A DNA stretch of 64,000 nt from Petrolisthes cinctipes (taxonomy: Eukaryota; Arthropoda; Malacostraca; Decapoda; Porcellanidae), in NCBI GenBank assembly GCA_033782935.1, contig JAWQEG010000262.1:434001-498000 (forward strand), in the 5' to 3' direction. A program made the translations under genes and the position numbers. Positions 50,783 through 64,000 of this stretch are shown here, piece after piece. Below the pieces are notes generated by a model. The model saw only the letters and a list, made by a program, of their open reading frames with translations, did no database searches and was not told where the DNA came from. Within the stretch, counting starts at the first letter, position 1; every line of letters begins with the position of its first letter.

Positions 50783-53394
50783 GAGCCTGAATTTGAAATA
50801 TAAACGGGTACAGAAAATACATGCACATATTGACTTTGGACACCTAAAACATCGATTTTCAGCATGTTTTGGGCCTGTATTTTGAAAATACTCTAACACG
50901 GAGTAGGCATGTACAGATCGCTTCTGGGACAAAAAAAAATCGAATTTTAGGGTGTTTTGAGCCTGAATTTGAGATATAAACAAGTACTGAAGATGCCTGC
51001 ACAAATCGACTTTGAACATGTTTTGGGTTCTGTATCTTGAAAACATTCTAACTAGGAATAAGCAAGTACAGATCGCTTCTCGGACCAAATAGTACCAAAT
51101 TTTCAAGTGTTTTGAACCTGAATTTGAAATATAAACGGGTACAGAAGATGCATGCACATATCGACTTTTGGGCACCTAAAATATCGATTTAGAGCATGTT
51201 TTGGGTTCTGTATCTTGAAAACATTCTAACTAGGAGTAGGCAAGTACAGATCGCTTCTCAGACCAAAAAGTACCGAATTTTCGGGTGTTTTGAGCCTGAA
51301 TTTGAGATATAAACATGTACAGAAGATGCATGCACATATAGACTTTGGACACTTAAAATATCTATTTTTAGCATGTTTTGAGCCTATATTTTGAAATCAT
51401 TCTAGCACTGAGTAGGCATGTACAAATCGCTTCTGGGACCCAATAATATCGAATTTTCGGGTGTTATGAGGTTGAATTTGATATATAAACGAGTGCAGAA
51501 GATATTGACTTTGGGCACCTAAAATATCGATTTTAAGCATGTTATTGGGCCTGTATCTGAGTAGGCATGTACAGATCGCTTCTGGGACCCCCTAAAATAT
51601 CGAATTTTCAGGTGTTTTGTGCCTGAATTTGAGATATCGACTTTGGTCACCTAAAATATTGATTTTTAGCATGTTTTGGGCCTATATTTTGATAATATTC
51701 TAGCACTGAGTAGGCATGTAAAAATCGCTTCTGGGACCCCAAAATATCGAATTTTCGGGTGTTTTGAGGTTGAATTTGGGATATAAACGGGTGCAGAAGA
51801 TGCATACACATATTGACTTTGGCCACCTAAAATATCGATTTTCAGCATGTTTTGGGCCTGTATTTTGAAAATACTGTAACACGGAGTAGGCAAGTACAGA
51901 TCGCTTCTGGGACCCCAAAATATCGAATTTTCGGGTGTTTGGAGCCTGAATTTGAGATATAAACGGGTACAGAAGATGCATCCACATATCGACTTTTGGG
52001 CACCTAAAAGATCGATTGTTAGTATGTTTTGGGCCTGTATATTAAAAATACTCTAACACGGAGTAGGCATGTACAGATCGATTCTGGGATCCCAAAATAT
52101 CGAATTTTCGGGTGTTTTGAGCCTGAATTTGAGATATCGACTTTGTTCACCTAAAATATCGATTTTAAGCATGTTTTGGGCCTATATTTTGAAAATATTC
52201 GAGATATAAACGGGTACAGAAGATGCATGCACATATCGACTTTGGACACTTAAAATATCGATTTTTAGCATGTTTTGAGTCTATATTTTGAAAACATTCT
52301 AGCACTCAGTAGGCATGTACAGATCGCTTCTGGGACCCCAAAATATCGAATTTTCGTGTGATTTGAGGTTGAATTTGAGATATAAACGAGTGCAGAAGAT
52401 GCATACACATATAAACTTTGGGAACCTAAAATATCGATTTTTAGCAAGTTTTAGGCCTGTATCTGAGTAGGCATGGACAGATCGCTTCTGGGACCCCAAA
52501 ATATCGAATTTTCGGGTGTTTTGATCCTGAATTTGAGATATAAACGGGTACAGAAGATGCATGCACATAACGACTTTTGACACTTAAAATATCGATTTTT
52601 ATCATGTTTTGAGCCTATATTTTGAAAATACTCTAACACAGAGTAGGCATGTACAGTTGCTTTTGGGACCCCAAAATATCGAATTTTCGGGTGTTTTGGG
52701 CCTGAATTTGAGATATCGACTTAGGGCACCTATAATATCGATTTCTAGCATGTTTTGAGCCTATATTTTGAAAATATTCTTGCACTAAGTACAGATCACT
52801 TCTGGGACCCCAAAATATCGAAAATTCGGGTGTTTTGACCTGAATTTAAGATATAAACGGGTACAGAAAATGCATGCACATATTGACTTTGGGCATCTAA
52901 AATATCGATTTTTAGGCATGTTCTGGGCCTGTCTTTTGAAAATACTCTAACACGGAGTGGGCATGTACAGGTCGCTTCTGGGACCCCAAAATATATAATT
53001 TTCGGGTGTTTTGGGCCTGAATTTGAGATATCGACTTTGGGCACCTAAAATATCGATTTTTAGCATGTTTTGGGCCTATATTTAGAAAATATTCTAGCAC
53101 TGTGTAGGCATGTACAGATCGCTTCTTGGACCCCAAAATATCGAATTTTCGGGTGTTTTGAGCCTGAATTTGAAATATAAACGGGTACAGAAAATACATG
53201 CACATATTGACTTTGGGCACCTAAAATATCGATTTTTAAGCATGTTTTCGGCCTGTATTTTGAAAATACTCTAACACGGAGTAGGCATGTACAGATCGCT
53301 TCTGGGACCCAAAAATATCAATTTTCGGGTGTTTTGAGATTGAAATTGAGATATAAACGGGTGCCGAAGATGCATACACATATTGACTTTGGTC

Positions 53395-54616
53395 ACCTAA
53401 AATATCGATTTTCAGCATGTTTTGGGCCTGTATTTTGAAAACACTAACACGGAGTAGGCAAGTACAGATTGCCTCTGGGACCCCAAAATATCGAATTTTC
53501 GGGAATTTGGAGCCTGAATTTGAGATATAAACGGGTACAGAAGATGCATCCACATATCGACTTTGGGGCACCTAAAAGATCGATTTTCAGTATGTTTTTG
53601 GCCTGTATATTGAAAATACTCTAACACGGAGTAGGCATGTACAGATCGCTTCTGGGACCCAAAAATATCGAATTTTCGGGTGTTTTGAGGTTGAACTTGG
53701 GGTATAAACGGGTTCAGAAGATGCATACCCATATTGACTTTGGGCACCTAAAATATCGATTTTCTGTATGTTTTGGGCCTGTATTTTGAAAACATTCTAA
53801 CTAGAAGTAGGCAAGTACAGATCGCTTCTCGGACCAAATAGTACCGAATTTTCGAGAGTTTTGAGCGTGAATTTGTGATATAAACGGGTACAGAAGATGC
53901 ATGCACATATCGACTTTTGGGCACCTAAAATATCGATTTTGAGCATGTTTTGGGTTCTGTATCTTGAAAACATTCTAACTAGGAGTAGGCAAGTACAGAT
54001 CGCTTCTCAGACCAAAAAGTAACGAATTTTCGGGTGTTTTGAGCATGAATTTGAGATATAAACGGTTACGGAAGATGCATGCACATATAGACTTTGGACA
54101 CTTAAAATATCTATTTTTAGCATGTTTTGAGCCTATATTTTGAAATCATTCTAGCACTGGGACCCAATAATATGGAATTTTCGGGTGTTTTGAGGTTGAA
54201 TATGATATATAAACGAGTGCAGAAGATATTGACTTTGGGCACCTAAAATATCGATTTTCAGCATGTTTTGGGCCTGTATTTTGAAAATACTAACACGGAG
54301 TAGGCAAGTACAGATTGCCTCTGGGACCCCAAAATATCGAATTTTCGGGAGTTTGGAGCCTGAATTTGAAATATAAACGGGTACAGAAGATACATCCACA
54401 TATCGACTTTGGGGCACCTAAAAGATCGATTTTCAGTATGTTTTTGGCCAGTATATTGAAAATACTCTAACACGGAGTAGGCATGTACAGATCGCTTCTG
54501 GGACCCAGAAATATCGAATTTTCGGGTGTTTAGAGGTTGAACTTGGGGTATAAACGGGTGCAGAAGATGCATACCCATATTGACTTTGGGCACCTAAAAT
54601 ATCGATTTTCTGTATG
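53395..54616. repeat. 846-bp offset duplication
   Basis: About 53395-53770 and 54241-54616 share several private variants: GATTGCCTCTGGGACC, GACTTTGGGGCACC, GAACTTGGGGTATAAACGGG and GCATACCCATATTGAC. Between them lie monomers with the GGACCAAATAGTACCGAATT variant. Confidence 0.8.
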
Positions 54617-57600
54617 TTTTGGGCCTGTATTTTGAAAATACTCTAACACGGAGTGTTCATGTACAGATCGCTTATGGGACCCCAAAATATCGAATTTTCG
54701 GGTGTTTTGGGCCTGAATTTGAGATATCGACTTTGGGCAACTAAAATATCGATTTTTAGCATGTTTTGGGCCTATATTTTGAAAATATTCTAGCACTGAG
54801 TAGGCATGTACAGTTCGCTTCTGGGACCCCAAAACATCGAATTTTCGGGTGATTTGAGCCTGAATTTGAAATATAAACGGGTACAGAAAATACATGCACA
54901 TATTGACTATGGACACCTAAAACATCGATTTTCAGCATGTTTTGGGCCTGTATTTTGAAAATACGGAGTAGGCATGTACAGATCGCTTCTGGGACAAAAA
55001 AAAATCGAATTTTAGGGTGTTTTGAGCCTGAATTTGAGATATAAACAAGTACTGAAGATGCCTGCACATATCGACTTTTGGGCACCTAAAATATCGATTT
55101 TGAGCATGTTTTGGGTTCTGTATCTTGAAAACATTCTAACTAGGAGTAGGCAAGTACAGATCGCTTCTCGGACCAAATAGTACCGAATTTTCGGGTGTTT
55201 TGAGCGTGAATTTGAGATATAAACTTGTACAGAAGATGCATGCACATATCGACTTTTGGGCACCTAAAATATCGATTTTGAGCATGTTTTGGGTTCTGTA
55301 TCTTGAAAACATTCTAACTAGGAGTAGGCAAGTACAGATCGCTTCTCAGACCAAAAAGTACCGAATTTTCGGGTGTTTTGAGCATGAATTTGAGATATAA
55401 ACGGGTACGGAAGATGCATGCACATATAGACTTTGGACACTTAAAATATCTATTTTTAGCATGTTTTGAGCCTATATTTTGAAATCATTCTAGCACTGAG
55501 TGGGCATGTACAGATCGCTTCTGGGACCCAATAATATGGAATTTTCGGGTGTTTTGAGGTTGAATTTGATATATAAACGAGTGCAAAAGATATTGACTTT
55601 GGGCACCTAAAATATCGATTTTCAGCATGTTTTTGGGCCTGTATCTGAGTAGGCATGTACAGATCGCTTCTGGGACCCCAAAATATCGAATTTTCGGGTG
55701 TTTTGAGCCTGAATTTTAGATATAAACGGGTACAGAAGATGCATGCACTTATCGACTTTTAGGCACCTAAAAGATCGATTTTCAGTATGTTTTGGGCCTA
55801 TATTTTGAAAATACTCTAACACGGAGTAGGCATGTACAGTTCGCTTCTGGGACCCCAAAATATCGAATTTTCGGGTGTTTTGAGCCTGAATTTGATATAT
55901 CGACTTTGGGCACCAAAAATATCGATTTTTAGCATGTTTTCGGCCTATATTTTGAAAATATTCTAGCACTAAGTAGGCATGTACAGATAACTTCTTGGAC
56001 CATAAAATATCGAATTTTTGGGTGTTTTGAGCCTCAATTTTACGATATAAACGGGTACAGAAGATGAATGCACATATCGACTTTGGACACAAACAAATAT
56101 CGATTTTTAGCATGTTTTGAGCCTATATTTTGAAAAAATTCTAGCACTGAGTAGGCATGTACAGATCGCTTCTGGGACCCCAAAATATCGAATTTTCGGG
56201 TGTTTTGAGGTTGAATTTGGGATATAAACGGGTGCAGAAGATGCATACACATATTGACTTTGGTCATCTATAATATCGATTTTCAGCATGTTTTGGGCCT
56301 GTATTTTGAAAATACTCTAACTCGGAGTAGGCAAGTACAGATCGCTTTTGGGACCCCAAAATATCGAATTTTCGGGTGTTTGGATTCTGAATTTAAGATA
56401 TTAACGGGTACATATCGACTTTTGGGCACCTAAAAGATCGATTTTCAGTATGTTTTGGGCGTGTATATTGAAAATACTCTAACACGGAGTAGGCATTTAC
56501 AGATCGCTTCTGGGACCCCAAAATATCGAATTTTCGGGTGTTTTGATTCTGAATTTGATATATAAACGGGCACAGAAAATGCATGCACATATTGTCTTTG
56601 GGCACCTAAAATATCTATTTTCAGCATGTTTTTTTGACTGTATTTTGAAAATATTCTAGCACTGAGTAGGCATGTACAGATCGTTTCTGGGACCCCAAAA
56701 TATCGAATTTTCTGGTGTTTTCAACCTGAATTTGAGATATAAACGGGTACAGAAAATGTATGCTCATATCGACTTTTGGGCACCTAAAATATCGATTTTG
56801 AGCATGTTTTGGGTCTGTATCTTGAAAACATTCTAACTAGGAGTAGGCATGTACAATTCGCTTTTAAGACCCAAAAATACCGAATTTTTGGGGTTTTTTA
56901 GCCTGAATTTGATATATAAACAGGTACTGAAGATACATGCACATATTGACTTTTGGACACCTAAAATATCGATTTTGAGCATGTTTTGGGTCTGTATCTT
57001 GAAAACATTCTAGCACTGAATAGGCATGTACAGATCGCTTCTGGGACCCCAAAATATCGAATTTTCGTTTTGAGGTTGAGTTTGGGATATAAACAGGTGC
57101 AGAAGATTCATACACATATTGACTTTGGTCACCTAAAATATCGATTTTCAGCATGTTTTGGGCCTGTATTTTGAAAATACTCTAACTCGGAGTAGGCAAG
57201 TACAGATCGCTTCTGGGACCCCAAAATATCGAATTTTCGGGTGTTTGGAGCCTAAATTTGAGATATAAACGGGCACAGAAGATGCATCCACATATCGACT
57301 TTTGGGCACCTAAAAGATCATTTTTTTAGAATGTTTTGGGCCTGTATATTGAAAATACTCTAACACGGAGTAGGCATCTACAGATCGCTTCTGGGACCCC
57401 AAAATATCGAATTTTCGGGTGTTTTGGGCCTGATTTTGAGATATCGACTTTGGGCACCAAAAATATCGATTTTTAGCATGTTTTTGGCCTATATTTTGAA
57501 AATATTCTAGCACTGAGTAGGCATGTACAGATCGCTTCTGGGACCCCAAAATATCGAATTTTCGGGTGTTTTGAGCCTAAATTTGATATATAAACAGGTA

Positions 57601-60600
57601 CTTAAGATGCATGCACATATCGACTTTTGTGCACCTAAAATATCGATTTTGAGCATGTTTTGGGTCTGTATCTTGAAAACTTTCTAACTAGGAGTATACA
57701 TGTACAGATTGCTTCTAGGACCCAAAAATATCGAATTTTCGGGTGGTTTGAGCCTGAATTTGAGATATAAACGGGTTCAGAAAATACATGCACAGATTGA
57801 CTTTGTGCTCCTAAAATATCGATTTTGAGCATGTTTTGGGCCTGTATTTTGAAAATACTCAAACACGGAGTAGGCATTTAGAGATCGCTTCTGGGACCCC
57901 AAAATATCGAATTTTCGGGTGTTTTATGCCTGATTTTGAGATATCGACTTTGGGCACCAAAAATATCGATTTTTAGCATGTTTTTGGCCTATATTTTGAA
58001 AATATTCTAGCACTGAGTAGGCATGTACAGATCGCTTCTGGGACCCCAAAATATTGAATTTTCGGGTGTTTTGAGCCTGAATTTGAGATATAAACGGGTA
58101 CAGAAAATGCATGCACATATTTACTTTCAGCACCTAAAATATCGATTTTGAGCATGTTTTGGGTCTGTATCTTGAAAGCATTCTAACTAGGAGTAGGCAT
58201 GTACAGATCGCTTCTAAGACCCAAAAATACCGAATTTTCGGGTGTTTTGAGCCTGAATTTGAGATATAAACGGGTACAGAAGATGCATGAACATATCGAC
58301 TTTGGACACTTAAAATATCGATTTTTAGCATGTTTTGAGCCTATATTTTGAAAACATTCTAGCACTGAGTAGGCATGTACAGATCGCTTCTGGAACCCAA
58401 AAATATCGAATTTTCGGTTGTTTTAAGGATAAATTTAAGATATAAACGAGCGCAGAAGATGCATACACATATTGACTTTGGGCACCTAAAATATCGATTT
58501 TCAGCATGTTTTGGGCCTGTATTTTGAAAATACTCTTACACGGAGTAGGCATGTATAGATCGCTTCTGGGACCCCAAAATATCAAATTTTCGGGTGTTTT
58601 GAGCCTGAATTTGAGATATCGACTTTGGGCAACTAAAATATCGATTTTTAGCATGTTTTGGGCCTATATTTTGAAAATATTCTAGCACTGAGTAGGCATG
58701 TACACATCGCTTTTGGGACCCCAAAATTACGAATTTTCGGGTGTTTTGAGCCTGAATTTGAGATAAAAACGAGTGCAGAAGATGCATACACAAATTGACT
58801 TTAGGCACCTAAAATATCGATTTTTAATTTGTTTTGGGCCTTAATTTTGAAAACACTCTATCACCGAGTAGGCATGTACAGATCGCTTCTGGGACCCCAA
58901 AATATCGAATTTTCAGGTGTTTTCAGCCTGAATTTGAAATATCGAATTTGGGCAACTAAAATATCGATTTTTAGCATGTTTTGGGCCTATAATTTGAAAA
59001 TATTCTAGCACTGTGTAGGCATGTACAGATCGCTTCTGGGACCCCAAAATATCGAATTTTCGGGTGTTTTGAGCCTGAATTTGAGATATAAACGGGTACA
59101 GAAGATGCATGCACATATCGACTTTTTGGCACTTAAATGATCGATTTTCAGTATGTTTTGGGCCTGTATTTTGAAAATACTCTAACACGGAGTAGGCATG
59201 TACAGTTCGCTTTTGGGTCCCCAAAATATCGAATTTTCGGGTGTTTTGAGCCTGGATTTGAGATATCGACTTTGGGCACCTAAAATATCGATTTTTAGCA
59301 TGTTTTGGTCTATATTTTGAAAATATTCTAGCACTAAGTAGGCATGTACAGATCACTTCTGGGACGCCAAAATATCGAATTTTCGGGTGTTTTGAGCCTG
59401 AATTTGAGATATAAACGGGTACAGAAGATGCATGTACATTTAGACTTTGGACACATAAAATATCGATTTTTAGCATGTTTTGAGCCTATATTTTGAAAAC
59501 ATTCTAGCATTGAGTAGGCATGTACAGATCGCTTCTGGGACCCCAAAATATCGAATTTTCGGGTATTTTTAGCCTGAATTTGATATATAAACGGATGCAG
59601 AAGATGCATACACATATTGACTTTGGTCACCTAAAATATCGATTTTCAGCATGTTTTGGGTCCGGTGTTATGAAAATACTCTAACTCGGAGAAGGCAAGT
59701 ACAGATCGCTTCTGGGACCCAAAAATATCGAATTTTCGGGTTTTTGGACCCTGAATTTGAGATATAAACGGTACGGAAAATGCATCCACATATCGACTTT
59801 TGGGCACCTAAAAGATCGATTTGCAGTATGTTTTGGGCCTGTATATTGAAAATGCTCTAACACGGAGTAGGCATGTACAGATCGCTTCTGGGACCCCAAA
59901 ATATCGAATTTTCGGATATTTTGAGCCTGAATTTGAGATATAAACAGGTAATGAAGATGCATGCACATATTGACTTTTGGACACCTAAAATATCGATATT
60001 GAGCATGTTTTGGGTCTGTGTCTAGAAAACATTTTAACGAGGACTAGGCATGTACAGATCGCTTCTGGGACCCCAAAATATCGAATTTTTTGGTGTTTTG
60101 GGCGTGAATTTGAGATATCGACTTTGGGCAACTAAAATATCGATTTTTAGCATGTTTTGGGCCTATATTTTAAAAATTTTCAAGCACTGAGTAGTCATGT
60201 ACAGATCGCTTCTGGGACCCCAAAATATCGAATTTTCGGGTGTTTTTAACCTGAATTTGAGATATAAACGGGTACAGAAAATGTATGCACATATTGACTT
60301 TGGGCACCTAAAATATCGATTTTCAGCTTGTTTTGGGCCTGTATTTTGAAAATGCTCTAACACGGAGTAGGCATGTACAGATCGCTTCTCGGACCAAATA
60401 GTACCGAATTTTCGGATGTTTTGAGCCTGAATTTGAGATATAAGCAGGTACAGAAGATGCATTCACATATCGACTTTTGGGCACCTAAAATATCGATTTT
60501 GAGCATGTTTTGGGTCTGTATCTTGAAAACATTCTAACTAGGAGTAGGCATGTACAGACCGCTTCTGGGACCCCAAAATACCAAATTTTCGTTTTGAGGT

Positions 60601-62417
60601 AGAGCTTGGGATATAAACAGGTGCAGAAGATGCATACACATATTGACTTTGGTCACCTAAATTATCGATTTTCAGCATGTTTTGGGCCTGTATTTTGAAA
60701 ATACTCTAACTCGGAGTAGGCAAGTACAGATCGCTTCTGGGACCCCAAAATATCGAATTTTCGGGTGTTTGGAGGCTGAATTTGAGATATAAACGGGTAC
60801 AGAAGATGCATCCACATATCGACTTTAGGGTACCTAAAAGATCGATTTTTTAGAATGTTTTGGGCCTGTATATTGAAAATACTCTAACACGGAGTAGGCA
60901 TGTACAGATCCCTTCTGAGACCCCAAAATATTGAATTTTCGCGTGTTTTGAGCGTGAATTTGATATATAAACGGGTACAGAAGATGCATGCACATATCGA
61001 CTTTTGGGCACCTAAAAGATCGATTGTCAGTTTGTTTTGGGCCTGTATTTTGAAAATACTCTAACCCGGAGTAGGCATGTACAGTTCGCTTCTGGGACCA
61101 CAAAATATCGAATTTTCGGGTGTTTTGGGCCTGAATTTGAAATATCGACTTTTGGCAACTAAAATATCGATTTTTAGCATGTTTTGGGCCTATATTTTGA
61201 AAATATTTTAGCACTAGGTAGGCATGTACGGATCCCTTCTGGGACCCCAAAATATCGAATTTTCGGGTGTTTGGAGCCTGAATTTGAGATATAAACGGGT
61301 ACAGAAGATGCATCCACATATCGACTTTAGGGCACCTAAAAGATCGATTTTTTAGAATGTTTTGGGCCTGTATATTGAAAATACTCTAATGTACAGATCG
61401 CTTCTGGGACCCCAAAATATAGAATTTTCGGGTGTTTTGAGGTTGAATTTGAAATATAAACAGGTACTGAAGATGCATGCACATATTGACTTTTGGACAC
61501 CTAAAATATCGATTTTGAGCATGTTTTGGGTCTGTATCTTGAAAACATTCTAACTAGGAGTAGGCATGTACAGATCGCTTCTAGGAAAAAAATACCGAAT
61601 TTTCGGGTGTTTTGAGCCTGAATTTGAGATACAAACGGGTACAGAAGATGCATGCACATATCGACTTTGGACACTTAAAATATCGATTTTTAGCATGTTT
61701 TGAGCCTATATTTTGAAAATACTCTAACACGGAGTAGGCATGTACAGATCGCTTCTGGGACCCCAAAATTTCAAATTTTCGGGTGTTTTGGGCCTGAATT
61801 TGAGATATCGACTTTGGGCAACTAAAATTACAATTTTTAGCATGTTTTGGGACTATATTTTGAAAATATTCTAGCACCGAGTAGGCATGAACAGATCGCT
61901 ACTGGGACCCAAAAATATCGAATTTTCGGGTGTTTTGAGCCTGAATTTGAGATATAAACGGGTACAGAAGATGCATGCACATATCGACTTTTGGGCACCT
62001 AAATTGATCGATTTTCAGTATGTTTTGGGCCTGTGTTATAAAAATACTCTAACTCGGAGTAGGCATGTACAGATCGCTTCAGTGACCCCAAAATATCGAA
62101 TTTTCGGGTGTTTGGAGCCTGTATTTGAGATATAAACGGTACCGAAGATGCATCCACATATCGACTTTTGGGCACCTAAATTTTCGATTTGCAGTATGTT
62201 TTGGGCCTGTACATTGAAAATGCTCTAACACGGAGTAGGCATGTACAGATCGCTTCTGGGACCCCAAAATATCGAATTTTCGGATATTTTGAGCCTGAAT
62301 TTGAGATATAAACAGGTAATGAAGATGCATGCACATATTGACTTTTGGACACCTAAAATATCGAATTTGAGCATGTTTTGGGTATGTGTCTTGAAAACAT
62401 TTTAACGAGGACTAGGC

Positions 62418-62834
62418 ATGTACAGATCGCTTCTAGGACCCAATAAAACCGAATTTTCGGGTGTTTTGAGCCTGAATTTGAGATATAACCAGGTACTGAT
62501 GATGCGTGCACATTTTGACTTTTGGACACCTAAAATATCGATTTTGAGCATGTTTTGGGTCTGTATCTTGAAAACATTCAAAATAGGAGTAGGCATGTAC
62601 AGATCGCTTCTAGGACCCAAAAATATCGAATTTTCGGGTGTTTTGAGCCTGAATTTGAGATATAAACAGGTACTGAAGATGCATGCACATATCGACTTTA
62701 GGGCACCTAAAAAATCGATTTTAAGCATGTTTTGGGTCTGTATCTTGAAAACATTCAAAATAGGAGTATGCATGTACAGATCGCTTCTAGGACCCAAAAA
62801 TACCGAATTTTCGGGTGTTTTGAGCAATAATTAG
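62418..62834. repeat. Short run of near-identical neighbouring monomers
   Basis: Successive monomers share GAAAACATTCAAAATAGGAGTA and an AACCAGGTACTG/AACAGGTACTG start. These forms are scarce elsewhere, which indicates local single-monomer amplification. Confidence 0.78.
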
Positions 62835-64000
62835 AGATATAAACGGGTACAGAAGATGCATGCACATATCGACTTTGGACACTTAAAATATCGATTTTTA
62901 ACATGTTTTGAGCCTATATTTTGAAAACATTCTAGCACTGAGTACAGATCGCTTCTGGGACCCAAAAATATCGAATTTTAGGGGGTTTGGAGCCTGAATT
63001 TGAGATATAAACGGGTACAGAAGATGCATGCACATATCGACTTTTGGGCACCTAAAAGATCGATTTTCAGTTTGTTTTGTGCCTGTATTTTGAAAACACT
63101 CTAACACGGAGTAGGCATGTACAGATTGCTTCTGGGACCCCAAAATATCGAATTTTCGGGTGTTTTGGGCCTGAATTTGAGATATCGACTTTGAGCAACT
63201 AAAATATCGATTTTTAGCATGTGTTGGGCCTATATTTTGAAAATATTCTAGCACTGAGTAGCCATGTACAGATCGCTTCTGGGACCCAAAAATATCGAAT
63301 TTTCGGATGTTTTGAGCGTGAATTTGAAATATAAACGGGTACAGAAGATGCATGCACATATCGACTTTTGGGCACCTAAAAGATCGATTGTCAGTATGTT
63401 TTGGGCCTGTATTTTGAAAATACTCTATCCCGGAGTAGGCATGTACGGTTCTCTTCTGGGACCCCAAAATATCGAATTTTCGGGTGTTTTGGGCCTGAAT
63501 TTGAGATATCGACTTCTGGCAACTAAAATATCGATTTTCAGCATGTTTTGGGCCTGCATTTTGAAAATACATTCTAACTCCTAGTAGGCATGTACAGATC
63601 GCTTCTGGGACCCCAAAATATCGAATTTTCGGGTGTTTTGAGCCTGAATTTGATATATAAACGGGTACAGAAAATACATGCTCATATTGACTTTGGGCAC
63701 ATAAAATATCGATTTTCAGCATGTTTTGGGCCTGTATTTTGAAAATACTGTAGCACTGAGTACAGATCGCTTCTGGGACCCAAAAATATCGAATTTTCGG
63801 GGGTTTGGAGCCTGAATTTGAGATATAAACGGGTACAGAAGATGTATGCACATATCGACTTTTGGGCACCTAAAAGATCGATTTTCAGTTTGTTTTGTGC
63901 CTGTATTTTGAAAACACTCTAACACGGAGTAGGCATGTACAGATTGCTTCTGGGACCCCAAAATATCGAATTTTCGGGTGTTTTAAGCCTGAATTTGAGA

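Larger units (their letters stand above)
48291..64000. repeat. Diverged satellite block to the window edge
   Basis: The mixed monomer types continue, with local duplications only: about 53395-53770 against 54241-54616 (846 bp apart), about 59680-60060 against 62050-62430 (2368 bp apart), 60781 against 61283 (502 bp apart) and 62937 against 63757 (820 bp apart). Rare monomers with GGACCAAATAGTACCGAATT recur. The array continues past 64000. No gene is seen. Confidence 0.85.

Noticed and set aside
62898..63869. A 323-codon minus-strand open frame as a protein gene
   Set aside because: It is read through several satellite monomers in changing frames, its peptide is the same repeat translated three ways, and no domain, start context or codon bias supports it. 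The same applies to the other satellite frames of 60 to 250 codons on both strands.
1..64000. CRISPR array
   Set aside because: The repeats are 147-178 bp, contiguous, have no unique spacers and occur with eukaryotic transposons; this is satellite DNA.

Overview
The window is almost entirely a eukaryotic tandem satellite array. The basic monomer is about 176 bp and about 40% G+C by hand count. It runs in one orientation from base 1 to base 64000 and leaves the window at both edges. Only two stretches are not satellite: a 872-bp TA-flanked inverted-repeat element (MITE, 9667-10538) and a 1858-bp Helitron (20228-22085). A Helitron, a Tc1/mariner-like MITE and kilobase-scale higher-order satellite repeats point to a multicellular eukaryote. 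An animal is most likely, but the sequence does not name the species. I see no host gene, rRNA, tRNA or CRISPR array. The array probably belongs to centromeric, pericentromeric or other heterochromatin; that is inference.

Layout. (1) 1-4190: higher-order repeat (HOR) A, 14 monomers in 2447 bp, one full copy plus a second copy that has lost a monomer and then breaks off. (2) 4191-8287: irregular monomers with a 482-bp trimer in tandem. (3) 8288-24523: HOR B, 1622 bp made of nine full or shortened monomers plus one 81-bp half-monomer. Four consecutive copies (13215-19702) show no difference that I could find. The MITE and the Helitron both lie in HOR B, and each leaves a clean, reconstructable empty site. 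(4) 24524-39470: HOR C, 13 monomers in 2180 bp, six units (2011 to 2691 bp) plus a partial one, differing by whole-monomer gains and losses. (5) 39471-64000: older-looking, diverged monomers with only local duplications.

The monomer itself is an ancient dimer. Its two 88-bp halves align without gaps at about 68% identity. Recurrent shortened monomers (147 and 157 bp) each lose a defined segment, and each lost segment contains a short palindrome. The only protein-coding sequence is a decayed Helitron relic: the last 200 residues of a Pif1-like RepHel helicase, joined directly to a duplicated piece of the element's own 5' region. The many minus-strand open frames in the satellite are by-products of repeat sequence with few stop codons, not genes.

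The parts tell an evolutionary story, not a functional pathway. An 88-bp unit became a 176-bp dimer. Variant monomers were combined into HORs, the HORs were amplified by unequal exchange, and two transposons landed in the most homogeneous block.
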